Below, piece after piece: positions 35,705 to 43,663 of a DNA stretch of 64,000 nucleotides. This DNA comes from Actinoplanes regularis. GTDB lineage: Bacteria; Actinomycetota; Actinomycetes; Mycobacteriales; Micromonosporaceae. The translations under genes and the position numbers were made by a program. Under the pieces are notes generated by a model. That model was not told the DNA's origin. It searched no databases and saw only the letters and a list, made by a program, of their open reading frames with translations. The stretch covers positions 1 through 64,000 of the forward strand of contig NZ_FZNR01000032.1 of assembly GCF_900188005.1 (NCBI RefSeq), read 5' to 3'. The number at the start of each line of letters is the position of its first letter. Positions within the stretch are counted from its first letter, which is position 1.

Positions 35705-36651
35705 CAGGATCCCCCGATCGATCGGAGCAGCGCTTGCTCGCGGTCGAGTGTCAGCCAGTGGGGATGCCGATACCGATGAGTCCGGTACCAGGAGATGAGG
35801 TCAGCGATCGTCGCGCTGAGCGGGCGGTCGACGAAGCCCATTTGAGTGGCACGGTCGGTTCCGGTCCGTAGATGGGCTCGGAACGGGTGATCAGTGGGCA
35901 GCCACAGCGGTACTTCCTGCCAAGGCCGAACACCACGGGCCAGGACGAATTGCTCCGGGGCCCAGTGGAATTCCGACTCGCCGTGTCCAGCGGCCCGGAT
36001 CAGGTCGATGAACTCGGCGAACAGCGTGATCGAGCCCGCGACGTTGACCACGCCGGTGTGCTCGGAGTCGACCATCGCCGCCAGGAATCCGGCGACGTCA
36101 CGAACGTCGACGAGTTGTACCGGCTGGTCCGGCCTTGCCGGAACGAGGACTCCCGTGCCTCGCAGTGCTCGGTCGATCCAATAGGCGGCCCGCCCGGACG
36201 GGTCGTCCGGCCCGGTGACCACACCGAGCCGGACGACCAGAGACTGCGCCGGAAGAAGAGCAGCGCGGCGTTCGCACTGGACCTTCCCGCGAGCCACACT
36301 GTGCATGTTCACCGGCACCGACTCGTCCGCGATCCGGGACAGCCCCGCCGCCTGGTAGATCCCGCACGTGGACAACAGCAGGTAACGCTGGGCCGGGATG
36401 CTCTGACTCACGTCCATGTCCACGGCCGTGTGTGCGCACGTGTCGATGACCGTGTCCCAGCCGGTTTCCAGATCTGCTCGGGTCGCCGGGCCGGGTCGGC
36501 GTCGGTCTCCGACGATGCTTGCCGCGCCGGGAGTGACGGGACGGCGACCCCGGCTGAACACCGTCACGTCGTGGCCTCGGTCCACACAGGCGGCGACCAC
36601 GTGAGACCCGATGAAGCCGGTGCCGCCGATCACCAGAACCCTGGCGCCCAT
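35704..36651 (-). CDS. NAD-dependent epimerase/dehydratase (extended SDR)
   Basis: 315 aa. The NAD-binding motif VIGGTGFIGSHVV starts at residue 6. STCGIYQ replaces the usual SSxxVYG before the catalytic YxxxK. The expected Lys-containing helix is SVARGKVQCERRAALL, where the Tyr is not obvious, so the redox chemistry may be altered. It resembles atypical SDRs used in nucleotide-sugar or secondary metabolism. Translationally coupled to both neighbours by short overlaps. Confidence 0.8.
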   Translation of the reverse strand: MGARVLVIGGTGFIGSHVVAACVDRGHDVTVFSRGRRPVTPGAASIVGDRRRPGPATRADLETGWDTVIDTCAHTAVDMDVSQSIPAQRYLLLSTCGIYQAAGLSRIADESVPVNMHSVARGKVQCERRAALLPAQSLVVRLGVVTGPDDPSGRAAYWIDRALRGTGVLVPARPDQPVQLVDVRDVAGFLAAMVDSEHTGVVNVAGSITLFAEFIDLIRAAGHGESEFHWAPEQFVLARGVRPWQEVPLWLPTDHPFRAHLRTGTDRATQMGFVDRPLSATIADLISWYRTHRYRHPHWLTLDREQALLRSIGGS

Positions 36652-37382
36652 CAGCGGCCGACTGCCGTATAGCCGAGCACGAGCAGCCGCCGTGGCTTGT
36701 CCGTCAGATTGGCCTCGCTCGCGTGCACCAGGGCCGCGTCCCACACGAGGACAGTCCCGGCCTCGGCCGTCAGCGTGGCCGCATCGTCGTCCGGAGCCGA
36801 CTCGTCCGGCACGACCGGGCCTTGATCCGCCGTCGGTACGTACTCGACGGGCCGGCGATGAGTTCCGGGCCAGACACGCAGCGCGCCCGCCTCGGCCGGG
36901 CAGTCGTCCAGACACACTGCGACGGTCAGCACCCGGCTGAAGCCACGTGCGGCGAAGTACGTCGCATCCGAGTGCTTGCGAACCTCTTCTCCCAGCACGG
37001 GTAAGGCCGCCCACAGAACGTCGGCTTTCAGGGCCTCCTTGTAGGTGATCTTGTCCTCCATCGGCTCCACCTCGGCGCCGAGCAGCGCTGATGCGACGGC
37101 CGACAGCGTCTGACCACGCGCCACGTTGCTGAAGGCCGGTGCCAGGTCAGCGACGGGTTTCACCTTGAAGACGTACGCCCGGCCGTCCGGCAGCCGCCAC
37201 CAGGTGAGCCGGGGATGGGCCACCTGCTGGGCCAGGGTCGCTCCGACGACCTGGTCGAACACACATGAGGCGGCGTCGCGGAGAGCCCCGACGGTGGGGG
37301 CGTCGAGAACGCCGCGCAGCACCACGTACCCGTCCTCGTCGAAAGCGAGTCGCACCGAGGAACTGATCGGCACCGTGTCCAT
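36651..37382 (-). CDS. Phytanoyl-CoA dioxygenase (PhyH)-family Fe(II)/2-oxoglutarate oxygenase
   Basis: 243 aa. The first iron ligands lie in RKHSDATYFAARG (HxD). The distal His and the 2-oxoglutarate-binding region are VWDAALVHASEANLTDKPRR. LRVWPGTHRRPVEYVP is typical of the family. Expected to hydroxylate, halogenate or desaturate an intermediate of the cluster. Its ATG overlaps the stop of the methyltransferase gene. Confidence 0.85.
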   Translation of the reverse strand: MDTVPISSSVRLAFDEDGYVVLRGVLDAPTVGALRDAASCVFDQVVGATLAQQVAHPRLTWWRLPDGRAYVFKVKPVADLAPAFSNVARGQTLSAVASALLGAEVEPMEDKITYKEALKADVLWAALPVLGEEVRKHSDATYFAARGFSRVLTVAVCLDDCPAEAGALRVWPGTHRRPVEYVPTADQGPVVPDESAPDDDAATLTAEAGTVLVWDAALVHASEANLTDKPRRLLVLGYTAVGR

Positions 37383-38035
37383 CAGCCGTCTCCTTTCATC
37401 GCGATCGGTACGAGAAAGTCCGCGCTGGGTTTGCTCCAAGCAGCCGGTAGGTCGGCCGGAGGTATGCGGTAAGGGGCGGCCTGCCAGCCGGGGAAGTGCT
37501 TATCCAGGACGTACGTCCGGGCCACAGGCAGGTGCGTGCCGCTGTGAAAGAAGCTGAACCGTCCGCCCGGTCGCAGGGCCGGCAGGGCGACATGCTCGAC
37601 GAACTGGGCGAAGTCCGCGTCGGCATGACCGTCCGGCGGCCAGGTGTCGTACATGATCGCGTCGAGGCTCGCCGGAGGTAGGGCGACCGACTGCCAGGGC
37701 CGCACCTCGAACGTCGCCGCGCAGCGAAGCGCCGACCTGACTCGTGGAGCAACCAGCTCCACCACGCCCGAATGCGGTTCCACCGCCCGGTAGCCGCCGA
37801 TCCGATGCGCGCCGATCTGCTCGGCGAAGACCCCCAGCCCGAGACCGACCTCGAGAACCCGTGGCGCCGCCTGGCCGGCGACCAGGCGGCGGGCATGCTC
37901 GGCCATGAGTCCGGCTTCGGCGAAGAACATCACGTAGGTGTCGCCCAGCCGCAAACCTTGCCGGTCGATGACCGGGTTCCGGGATCGCAGCTGCTCCAGA
38001 TGGCGGACATGGACGTCGTCCAGCACCGTCGTCAT
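37382..38035 (-). CDS. Class I SAM-dependent methyltransferase
   Basis: 217 aa. SAM-binding motif I is RVLEVGLGLGVFAEQI. The acidic strand is YRAVEPHSGVVE, and AIMYDTWPPDGHADADF followed by LPALRPGGRFSFF completes the Rossmann core. The pattern resembles the guanidinoacetate-methyltransferase/RMT2 group, suggesting an amino or guanidino nitrogen acceptor; the acceptor is an inference. Coupled by 4-base overlaps to the MAT gene upstream and the dioxygenase gene downstream. Confidence 0.8.
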   Translation of the reverse strand: MTTVLDDVHVRHLEQLRSRNPVIDRQGLRLGDTYVMFFAEAGLMAEHARRLVAGQAAPRVLEVGLGLGVFAEQIGAHRIGGYRAVEPHSGVVELVAPRVRSALRCAATFEVRPWQSVALPPASLDAIMYDTWPPDGHADADFAQFVEHVALPALRPGGRFSFFHSGTHLPVARTYVLDKHFPGWQAAPYRIPPADLPAAWSKPSADFLVPIAMKGDG

Positions 38036-39261
38036 GACGACGCCCGATCTCGGAACCGGGCTATCGGATCCTCGCCGAGAAATCGTTCATGGTAGGACGG
38101 AGCAGTCCCGAGAGCCTCACGAGCGATCGCTTCGCCAGCGGCACCGACCGGTAGATCACTGCGGAGCAGCACATACGCAGGCTCATCCAGCCGGCCACCA
38201 TTACGGGCGGCGACCACCACATCGGCGTAGACGCCCAACTGTGCGAACAATCGACCAGCGATGTCACCGGCGATCGCCGTGTAGATCTTGCCGACATGGT
38301 GCACGGGATTCTTGCCGGCGGGTGCCTCGCCGCTGGCCGGCCGCAACGGCTCGATGACACCGTTGTAGCGGTTCCCCCGTCCCACCGCACCGCAGTCGCC
38401 CTTGCCGAGAGACGTACCGAACGGCGCCAAGTAGCCGCGGCCCGGAATATCCTTCGTGTTCAGGTGCAACCGCGCTTCTCCTAGGGGAAGCGACAGGCTG
38501 TCGAGGAACTGCTTCACCTCGTTGCCGAGCTCGTCCTGAACGGCGTCCAGCCGGTCGCGGTACTGCGTCCAGGTGCTCACCGCCCCCGGCAGAAACGGAA
38601 CGGCTGCGGTGACGTCCAGCTCGGCACCCGAACGGACCACCATGACCTTCACGTCCGTGCCGGTGCCGAAACGGGAGCGGAAGTCACGCCGAGTCAGCAG
38701 CGACTCCAACCAGACGGCAGTCTCCGCGGCCGCACCACGAGGCCCGCTTCCCGCGCACAGAACGGTGTCGTTCGCGACGGACTCGTCCGCCAGCACCTCG
38801 CGGACGGCAGCCGCCGTCCGCGGCTGGTAGAACTGCTCGTCATGATCCACAGCGGTGCCGGCGGTGTTGTTGATGTGCAGCCGTAGATGATCCAACACGG
38901 TCTCGTCGCCGAGAACCTCCACCAGAACGCTCCGGGTCACCTCGCCGAACAGGTCGGCGAGCGGAAGCCGCGTTCCACCCAGATGCTCGGTGAGCTTGCC
39001 GAACAGGTAGCCGTCGATCGGCTTGCGGATGTCGTAGCCGCCAAACCGGACGTCGGCCGCCGCCCCCACCAGGTTGACCTTGTCGACCCAGTGGTTCGGC
39101 ACCACGCCGAATTGCTCCCGGCACAGGTGGGCGTACCGCCGGGAGAAACTGTCCGCGACCAGGTCGGCGAGGCTGTCGGGATGGCCGATGCCCTTACGTT
39201 CGGCGACATCGAAGGGCATCTGGTCGGGGTGGACGGCACCGAGGCTGGTCAGCACTCTCAT
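38032..39261 (-). CDS. Methionine adenosyltransferase, archaeal type
   Basis: 409 aa, ATG at 39261. It has the archaeal AdoMet synthetase hallmarks: ERKGIGHPDSLADLV near the N-terminus, HINNTAGTAVDHDEQFY, LHLNTKDIPGRGYLAPFGTS, and GDCGAVGRGNRYNGVI. Bacteria normally use the unrelated-in-sequence MetK. This type makes SAM from ATP and methionine (or an analogue) and in bacteria is often tied to specialised metabolism. Here it presumably supplies SAM to the radical SAM enzyme and two methyltransferases of the same operon. Confidence 0.88.
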   Translation of the reverse strand: MRVLTSLGAVHPDQMPFDVAERKGIGHPDSLADLVADSFSRRYAHLCREQFGVVPNHWVDKVNLVGAAADVRFGGYDIRKPIDGYLFGKLTEHLGGTRLPLADLFGEVTRSVLVEVLGDETVLDHLRLHINNTAGTAVDHDEQFYQPRTAAAVREVLADESVANDTVLCAGSGPRGAAAETAVWLESLLTRRDFRSRFGTGTDVKVMVVRSGAELDVTAAVPFLPGAVSTWTQYRDRLDAVQDELGNEVKQFLDSLSLPLGEARLHLNTKDIPGRGYLAPFGTSLGKGDCGAVGRGNRYNGVIEPLRPASGEAPAGKNPVHHVGKIYTAIAGDIAGRLFAQLGVYADVVVAARNGGRLDEPAYVLLRSDLPVGAAGEAIAREALGTAPSYHERFLGEDPIARFRDRASS

Positions 39262-40181
39262 GCCCGGGCCTCCGACTGGCTCGCTGCCGTTCCGGCTGGA
39301 GCGGGAGGATTCACCAGATAGGCCAGGCACTGCGACAGGACCAGGACACGTCGTGCCGGGCAAGCCGTGCTCTCTCGGGCAGGCCGGAACGTCCCGTCGT
39401 AGAGGTTGCCGTAGCACGTCGGAACGGATGCGCACCTGCGTACCTCGCCGGTGACCGTGACCTTGAACGAACTCATGCCCGCCGTACAGGGCTGGCCGCG
39501 GAAAGCGAGCATCCCGTCCAGGTACGGGCGGTTGAACACGTACTCGCCGGAGTTCGCCAGGATCAGGTCACGTTCCTCGTCGGTGTAGGACTCCGGGTAG
39601 CGGCGGCCTTCGTGTACGCCCTTGAAGACCTTGGCGCGGACCGGCTCCACGCCGAGACCAGCCAGAACCGCGAGATCCTCCCGTAGCCGCGGCAGCAGCG
39701 GCGGGTACAGGACATAGAGGGAGACCACGTCGAAGCCGGCGGACCGCAGGATCCGGAACGACTCGGCGTACGTCTCCAACGGCAAGCCGAGACGCTCACG
39801 CTCAGGCATGTGCAGCGCTGCCACGATCTTCACGACCCTGGCCGGATCGACCGACGATGCGAAATCGGCCACCAGGTCGGGTGACGCCAGGTTCGTGTTG
39901 ATGCTGATCCAGTTGCGGCGGGTCAGCCCGGCGCACAACCGCGCGAAGTCGGGAAAGAGGAACGGCTCCCCGCCCGACATGTGCACCAGTGAGGTGCCCT
40001 CGAGTTCCTCGAAACGGCGCACGACCAGGTCGGCCGGCGGCTCCTCCAGCGGCTTCTTGTTCAGGACGTACCGGATCTGCGGATGGCAGTACTCGCAGAA
40101 GAAATTGCACCGATTCGTCAGGTGCCAGTCGAACTCCCACGCCCACGGCGCGGGGTCCGACGTCATCGCTGAGACGCGCAT
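39258..40181 (-). CDS. Radical SAM protein
   Basis: 307 aa, ATG at 40181. The [4Fe-4S] cluster motif CNFFCEYC (CxxxCxxC) lies near residue 27 in LTNRCNFFCEYCHPQ. MSGGEPFLFPDF is the GGE motif and SINTNL a later core strand. C-terminal cysteines (GQPCTAGMSSF, CASVPTCYGN, STACPARR) look like a partial SPASM/twitch auxiliary-cluster region. It is the first gene of the seven-gene operon. Its substrate may be a small molecule or peptide, as in SPASM maturases. Confidence 0.88.
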   Translation of the reverse strand: MRVSAMTSDPAPWAWEFDWHLTNRCNFFCEYCHPQIRYVLNKKPLEEPPADLVVRRFEELEGTSLVHMSGGEPFLFPDFARLCAGLTRRNWISINTNLASPDLVADFASSVDPARVVKIVAALHMPERERLGLPLETYAESFRILRSAGFDVVSLYVLYPPLLPRLREDLAVLAGLGVEPVRAKVFKGVHEGRRYPESYTDEERDLILANSGEYVFNRPYLDGMLAFRGQPCTAGMSSFKVTVTGEVRRCASVPTCYGNLYDGTFRPARESTACPARRVLVLSQCLAYLVNPPAPAGTAASQSEARA

Positions 40182-40238
40182 GATTCTCCTCCCCAGAAGA
40201 CGACCAGCTCCGGGTTCACTTCGACGAAGGCCGATGTC

Positions 40239-40535
40239 TCACCCTCGCTGGCGCGAGCATCTGCAAGGCAGCTCATCGTGGGGGTTCACGGTGGACCCCA
40301 CAGGGCCAGAGCCCGATATCGAGGGGTTCGCCGTGGACCCCCAACGTGATCTACCCAACGTCGGCTGTCGCACGGGATCGTCTATTTCGTGCCGCCCGAT
40401 CAGCCGATCGGCGGTGCTCGAAACGGCCCCGGGGTGGGCGTGGGGAGCCGCAGCGGTCTCCCCAGCAGCAGCGGCACCGGTTCCCGCCCGCCTCGGGGCT
40501 TCACCATTCTGAAACGGGAGCAACGACATGCGCAT
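40239..40535 (-). CDS. Doubtful 98-aa open frame, possible precursor peptide
   Basis: On the minus strand, directly upstream of the radical SAM gene, a frame from the ATG at 40535 ends at 40239. Its C-terminal part contains two copies of GST(A/V)NP, encoded by the two palindromes described at 40281-40341, and ends LPCRCSRQRG. A leader-plus-repeated-core layout next to a radical SAM/ATP-grasp operon would fit a modified-peptide precursor. Against this, there is no good ribosome-binding site, codon use is only moderately biased, and the repeats are explained as well by an operator. Confidence 0.2.
   Translation of the reverse strand: MRMSLLPFQNGEAPRRAGTGAAAAGETAAAPHAHPGAVSSTADRLIGRHEIDDPVRQPTLGRSRWGSTANPSISGSGPVGSTVNPHDELPCRCSRQRG
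40281..40341. promoter_or_regulatory. Paired palindromic operator candidates upstream of the radical SAM operon
   Basis: Two near-palindromes, GGGGTTCACGGTGGACCCC (40281-40299) and GGGGTTCGCCGTGGACCCC (40323-40341), share 17 of 19 bases and have centres 42 bp apart, four helical turns. They lie about 100-160 bp upstream of the operon start at 40181, in a 435-base gap without a well-supported gene. This looks like a dimer-pair binding site for a dedicated regulator. The XRE protein at 30375 is one candidate, by inference only. Confidence 0.55.
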
Positions 40536-40605
40536 CCGTGCATCGGACTACCTGGAACAGCGACAGATCGACCATGCGACCATCGGCCGTGAGAACCATC
40601 GATAG
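40528..40605 (+). CDS. Possible 25-aa small protein upstream of the GPP34 gene
   Basis: The ATG at 40528 is preceded by GGGAG at a normal distance. The frame encodes MRIRASDYLEQRQIDHATIG plus five more residues and stops 11 bases before the GPP34 start. It may be a small leader peptide, or chance. No family can be assigned. Confidence 0.3.
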   Translation: MRIRASDYLEQRQIDHATIGRENHR

Positions 40606-40616
40606 GCGGTCTGGTC

Positions 40617-41342
40617 ATGGCATACATCAACACCGCATATTCGAACGGTTCCGCGCCTGCCCGGGGCCGGCATGCCGCGGTCGCAGGCTGGGCGGCCGGA
40701 CCGCAGCGGCCGACGTGGCCGCTGGTCGCTGATGACTTTTTCCGGCTCGCCCACCGTGACCACGACGGCCGTCCACTGCTCGACGAGCACGTCACCGGTC
40801 TGGGCCTGGCCGCCGCTCTGCTGGCCGAGTTGGTGCTGGCACGCCGCCTCGCGCTGCCGGGCGGGCAGGTGATCATCGTGGACGCGACGCCGCCGATCGA
40901 CGCACTCGCGCACACGGTCCTGGACCGGCTGGCCGCCGAACAAGCCGCCCTGCCAGTCCGGACCTGGCTGGCCTACCTCGCCCGGACCGCCCAGCGGGAC
41001 ATCGCCGACCGGCTCACCCGGGCCGGGCACCTGCGCCAGACCACCGGGCGGGGCTTGTTCGGGCGGCGGGTGCGGTACGTGCCCACCGACATGAACACCG
41101 CCGCCTGGCCCTGGGCCCGGCTCTCCAGCCGCCTGCAGAAAGGCCAACCCCTGGATGGGTTCGACACCGTCCTCGGCGGCCTTGTCCTGGCCACCGACCT
41201 GTACCGGACGGTATTGCTCGGCCACTCCGCCGACCTCGAAGCCGGGCTTCGAGCCGCCGCCGCCGACGCTCCGGCCCCGGTGCGGGAGCTGCTGGCCCAC
41301 ACCGAGGCCGCGGTCGGCGACGCGATCATCACCCGCCGCTGA
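40617..41342 (+). CDS. GPP34 (GOLPH3/VPS74-like) family protein
   Basis: 241 aa. The core LVADDFFRLAHRDHDGRPLL, then LAAALLAELVLARRL and GRRVRYVPTD, matches the GPP34 family, whose eukaryotic members bind phosphatidylinositol-4-phosphate. Actinobacterial members are abundant and of unknown function, usually cytosolic or membrane-peripheral. It is followed 37 bases later by an amino-acid permease gene on the same strand. Confidence 0.85.
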   Translation: MAYINTAYSNGSAPARGRHAAVAGWAAGPQRPTWPLVADDFFRLAHRDHDGRPLLDEHVTGLGLAAALLAELVLARRLALPGGQVIIVDATPPIDALAHTVLDRLAAEQAALPVRTWLAYLARTAQRDIADRLTRAGHLRQTTGRGLFGRRVRYVPTDMNTAAWPWARLSSRLQKGQPLDGFDTVLGGLVLATDLYRTVLLGHSADLEAGLRAAAADAPAPVRELLAHTEAAVGDAIITRR

Positions 41343-41379
41343 TCCATCCGACCCAAGCTTGCTCGAAGGGGATTCCTGC

Positions 41380-42876
41380 ATGCCTGCTCAGCATTCCGCC
41401 GACACGGTCAGCTCGACCCTGGCGCGCAGCCGTCTCGGCGTGTGGCCGCTTGTGTTCACCGTGATGGCGGCCGCCGCCCCGCTGACCGTCGTCGCGGGCG
41501 GCGCGACCACCGGGTTCGCCGTCACCGGGATCACCGGCATCCCGATCGCGTACGTGCTCGTCGCCCTGCTGCTCGCCCTGTTCTCCGTCGGCTACGTGGC
41601 GATGTCCCGGCGCGTGCTCAACGCCGGCGCCTTCTACACCTACATCACCCACGGCATGGGTAAACCCGCTGGCATCGGCGCCGCGTTCGTCGCCCTACTG
41701 GCCTACAACACGATGCAGATCGGCCTCTACGGCGGGTTCGGTGCCGTCCTCGCCCAGTTCCTCGACACCCGCGCCGGCCTGCACCTGCCGTGGTGGCTGT
41801 GCGCCTACGCAGCGTGGGTGATCGTCGGGCTGCTCGGCGTACGGCGCATCGACCTCAACAGCCGCATCCTGGCCACCCTGCTGATCGCCGAGATCGCCGT
41901 CGCCGTCATCTTCGCCGCCGTCCACGTCACCCACCCGGCACCCGGCGGCATCTCGTTCGCCACCCTGGCACCGAGCAACGTGCTCACCGCCGGCATCGGC
42001 GCAGCCCTCGCCGTGGCCATCGCCGGGTTCGTCGGCTTCGAAGGCACCGCCGTGTTCAGCGAAGAATCCAAAGACCCCCACACCACAGTCGCCCGCGCCA
42101 CCTACCTCGCCCTGACCATCATCGGCCTGCTCTACGCCTTCTGCGCCTGGGCCATGTCCGTGGCCACCGGCCCCGCTCACATCGTCGACCAAGCCCGCGC
42201 CCAAGGCACCGAACTGATTTTCACTCTGGTTGCGCCCTATCTCGGGCAGACGGTCGTGGATCTCGGACACCTGCTGTTCGTCACCAGCCTGTTCGCCGCC
42301 CTACTGGCCTTCCACAACACGGCCGCCCGCTACTTCTTCGCCCTCGGCCGCGAAGGCGTCCTACCCGCCATCCTCGGCCGCACCAGCCCCCGCTCCCGGG
42401 CGCCGCTGACCGGATCGTTGGTGCAGACGGGTCTCGCGGCGATCGTGCTGGCCGTCTACGCCATCGCCGGCTGGGATCCGATCGTCCGGCTGTTCTTCTG
42501 GCTCACCGTCCTCGGCGGCCTCGGCGTCCTCGTACTCATGACTGCCACCTCGATGGCCGTCGCCGTCTACTTCACCGCACCCGGCAACCGCGACCATCTC
42601 GGCGCAGGACGCACCCTGCTCGCATCGTTCACCGCAGCCGTCGGACTGGCCCTGGTGGTGATCGTGACGCTCGACGAGTTCGCCATCCTGCTCGGCGTCG
42701 ACCCCACCTCCAGCCTGCGCTGGCAACTACCCGCCACCTACGCCGTCGCCGCAGCGGCCGGCATCGTCTGGGCGCTGATCCTCAAGACCATTCGACCGCA
42801 GGCGTACGCGGCGATCGGCCGCGGCGCCAACAGCGCCACCATCGACCTACGCCCGCCGACACGGGGCGGGCGGTGA
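41380..42876 (+). CDS. APC-family amino-acid permease
   Basis: 498 aa with about 12 hydrophobic helices. Helix 1 begins GVWPLVFTVMAAAAPLTVVA. The consensus amphipathic loop FVGFEGTAVFSEESKDPH and the later FHNTAARYFFALGREGVLP are typical of the APC superfamily (amino acid/polyamine/organocation). Proton- or solute-coupled uptake of an amino acid is likely. The stop overlaps the next gene's GTG by 4 bases. The substrate is unknown. Confidence 0.88.
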   Translation: MPAQHSADTVSSTLARSRLGVWPLVFTVMAAAAPLTVVAGGATTGFAVTGITGIPIAYVLVALLLALFSVGYVAMSRRVLNAGAFYTYITHGMGKPAGIGAAFVALLAYNTMQIGLYGGFGAVLAQFLDTRAGLHLPWWLCAYAAWVIVGLLGVRRIDLNSRILATLLIAEIAVAVIFAAVHVTHPAPGGISFATLAPSNVLTAGIGAALAVAIAGFVGFEGTAVFSEESKDPHTTVARATYLALTIIGLLYAFCAWAMSVATGPAHIVDQARAQGTELIFTLVAPYLGQTVVDLGHLLFVTSLFAALLAFHNTAARYFFALGREGVLPAILGRTSPRSRAPLTGSLVQTGLAAIVLAVYAIAGWDPIVRLFFWLTVLGGLGVLVLMTATSMAVAVYFTAPGNRDHLGAGRTLLASFTAAVGLALVVIVTLDEFAILLGVDPTSSLRWQLPATYAVAAAAGIVWALILKTIRPQAYAAIGRGANSATIDLRPPTRGGR

Positions 42877-43502
42877 CCGCCATGCGCACCCACCCGAGCC
42901 CAGCCATCCGCACCGCGACCCCCGCCGACCAGCAGACGGTCAGCGACTTGCTGGCCGAGGCATTCCTGCACGGCGACCTCGCCGACTGGCTAATCCCGCA
43001 CCTCGACACCCGCGCCCGCATCTACCCGCACTACTTCGCCCTGCACGTCGAACACGCCCTCACATACGGACACATCGACATGACCGCAGACGCCACGGCC
43101 GTCGCCATCTGGTATGCCATCGACGGCGAACCGCTTCCGGAACTGCCGGACTACACACAGCGACTCGCGGAAGTCACCGGCCGATTCCAGCCTCGGTTCG
43201 CCGCCCTCGACCAGGTTATGCACGACCACCATCCGTACGACCAGCCACACCACTACTTGGCCTTCCTCGCCGTACACCCCGACCAGCAACGACACGGCCT
43301 CGGCAGCACCCTGCTCCAAAACCACCACACCCGGCTCGACGCCACCAGAACAGCGGCTCACCTTGAAGCCACCGGACCACGAAACCGACGCCTCTACGTA
43401 CGCCACGGCTACCGGGCGCAGCCGATGTTTCACCTATCCGCCGGCGGCCCACCGCTCCACCCGATGCGGCGTCCGCGCGTCGGTGCACAAGCGTTCAGAT
43501 AG
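42873..43502 (+). CDS. GNAT-family N-acetyltransferase
   Basis: 209 aa, GTG start overlapping the permease stop. An early IRTATPADQQTVSDLLAEAF and the acetyl-CoA loop LAVHPDQQRHGLGSTLL are clear GNAT features. The C-terminus LEATGPRNRRLYVRHGYRAQ is the last core strand. Coupling to an APC permease suggests that it acylates the imported compound; this is an inference. Confidence 0.85.
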   Translation: MTAMRTHPSPAIRTATPADQQTVSDLLAEAFLHGDLADWLIPHLDTRARIYPHYFALHVEHALTYGHIDMTADATAVAIWYAIDGEPLPELPDYTQRLAEVTGRFQPRFAALDQVMHDHHPYDQPHHYLAFLAVHPDQQRHGLGSTLLQNHHTRLDATRTAAHLEATGPRNRRLYVRHGYRAQPMFHLSAGGPPLHPMRRPRVGAQAFR

Positions 43503-43663
43503 CTACCCGGCACTACAGGCCATCCGTCGGCGCATCCGCCGACCGAGCCAGCCAACCCGCAGCACCACTATGCTGGTCCGGCTGGCGGTGGGCTGGCATC
43601 AGTGTGTCCACGATCCTGAAGCAGCCGAGAAGTTAACTCACCTCTACCGGTCCACCCGAACTT

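Noticed and set aside
35704..37014. Longer frame for the epimerase, starting upstream of 36651
   Set aside because: The NAD-binding motif begins at residue 6 of the shorter form, and the extension overlaps the dioxygenase gene in antisense-like composition.
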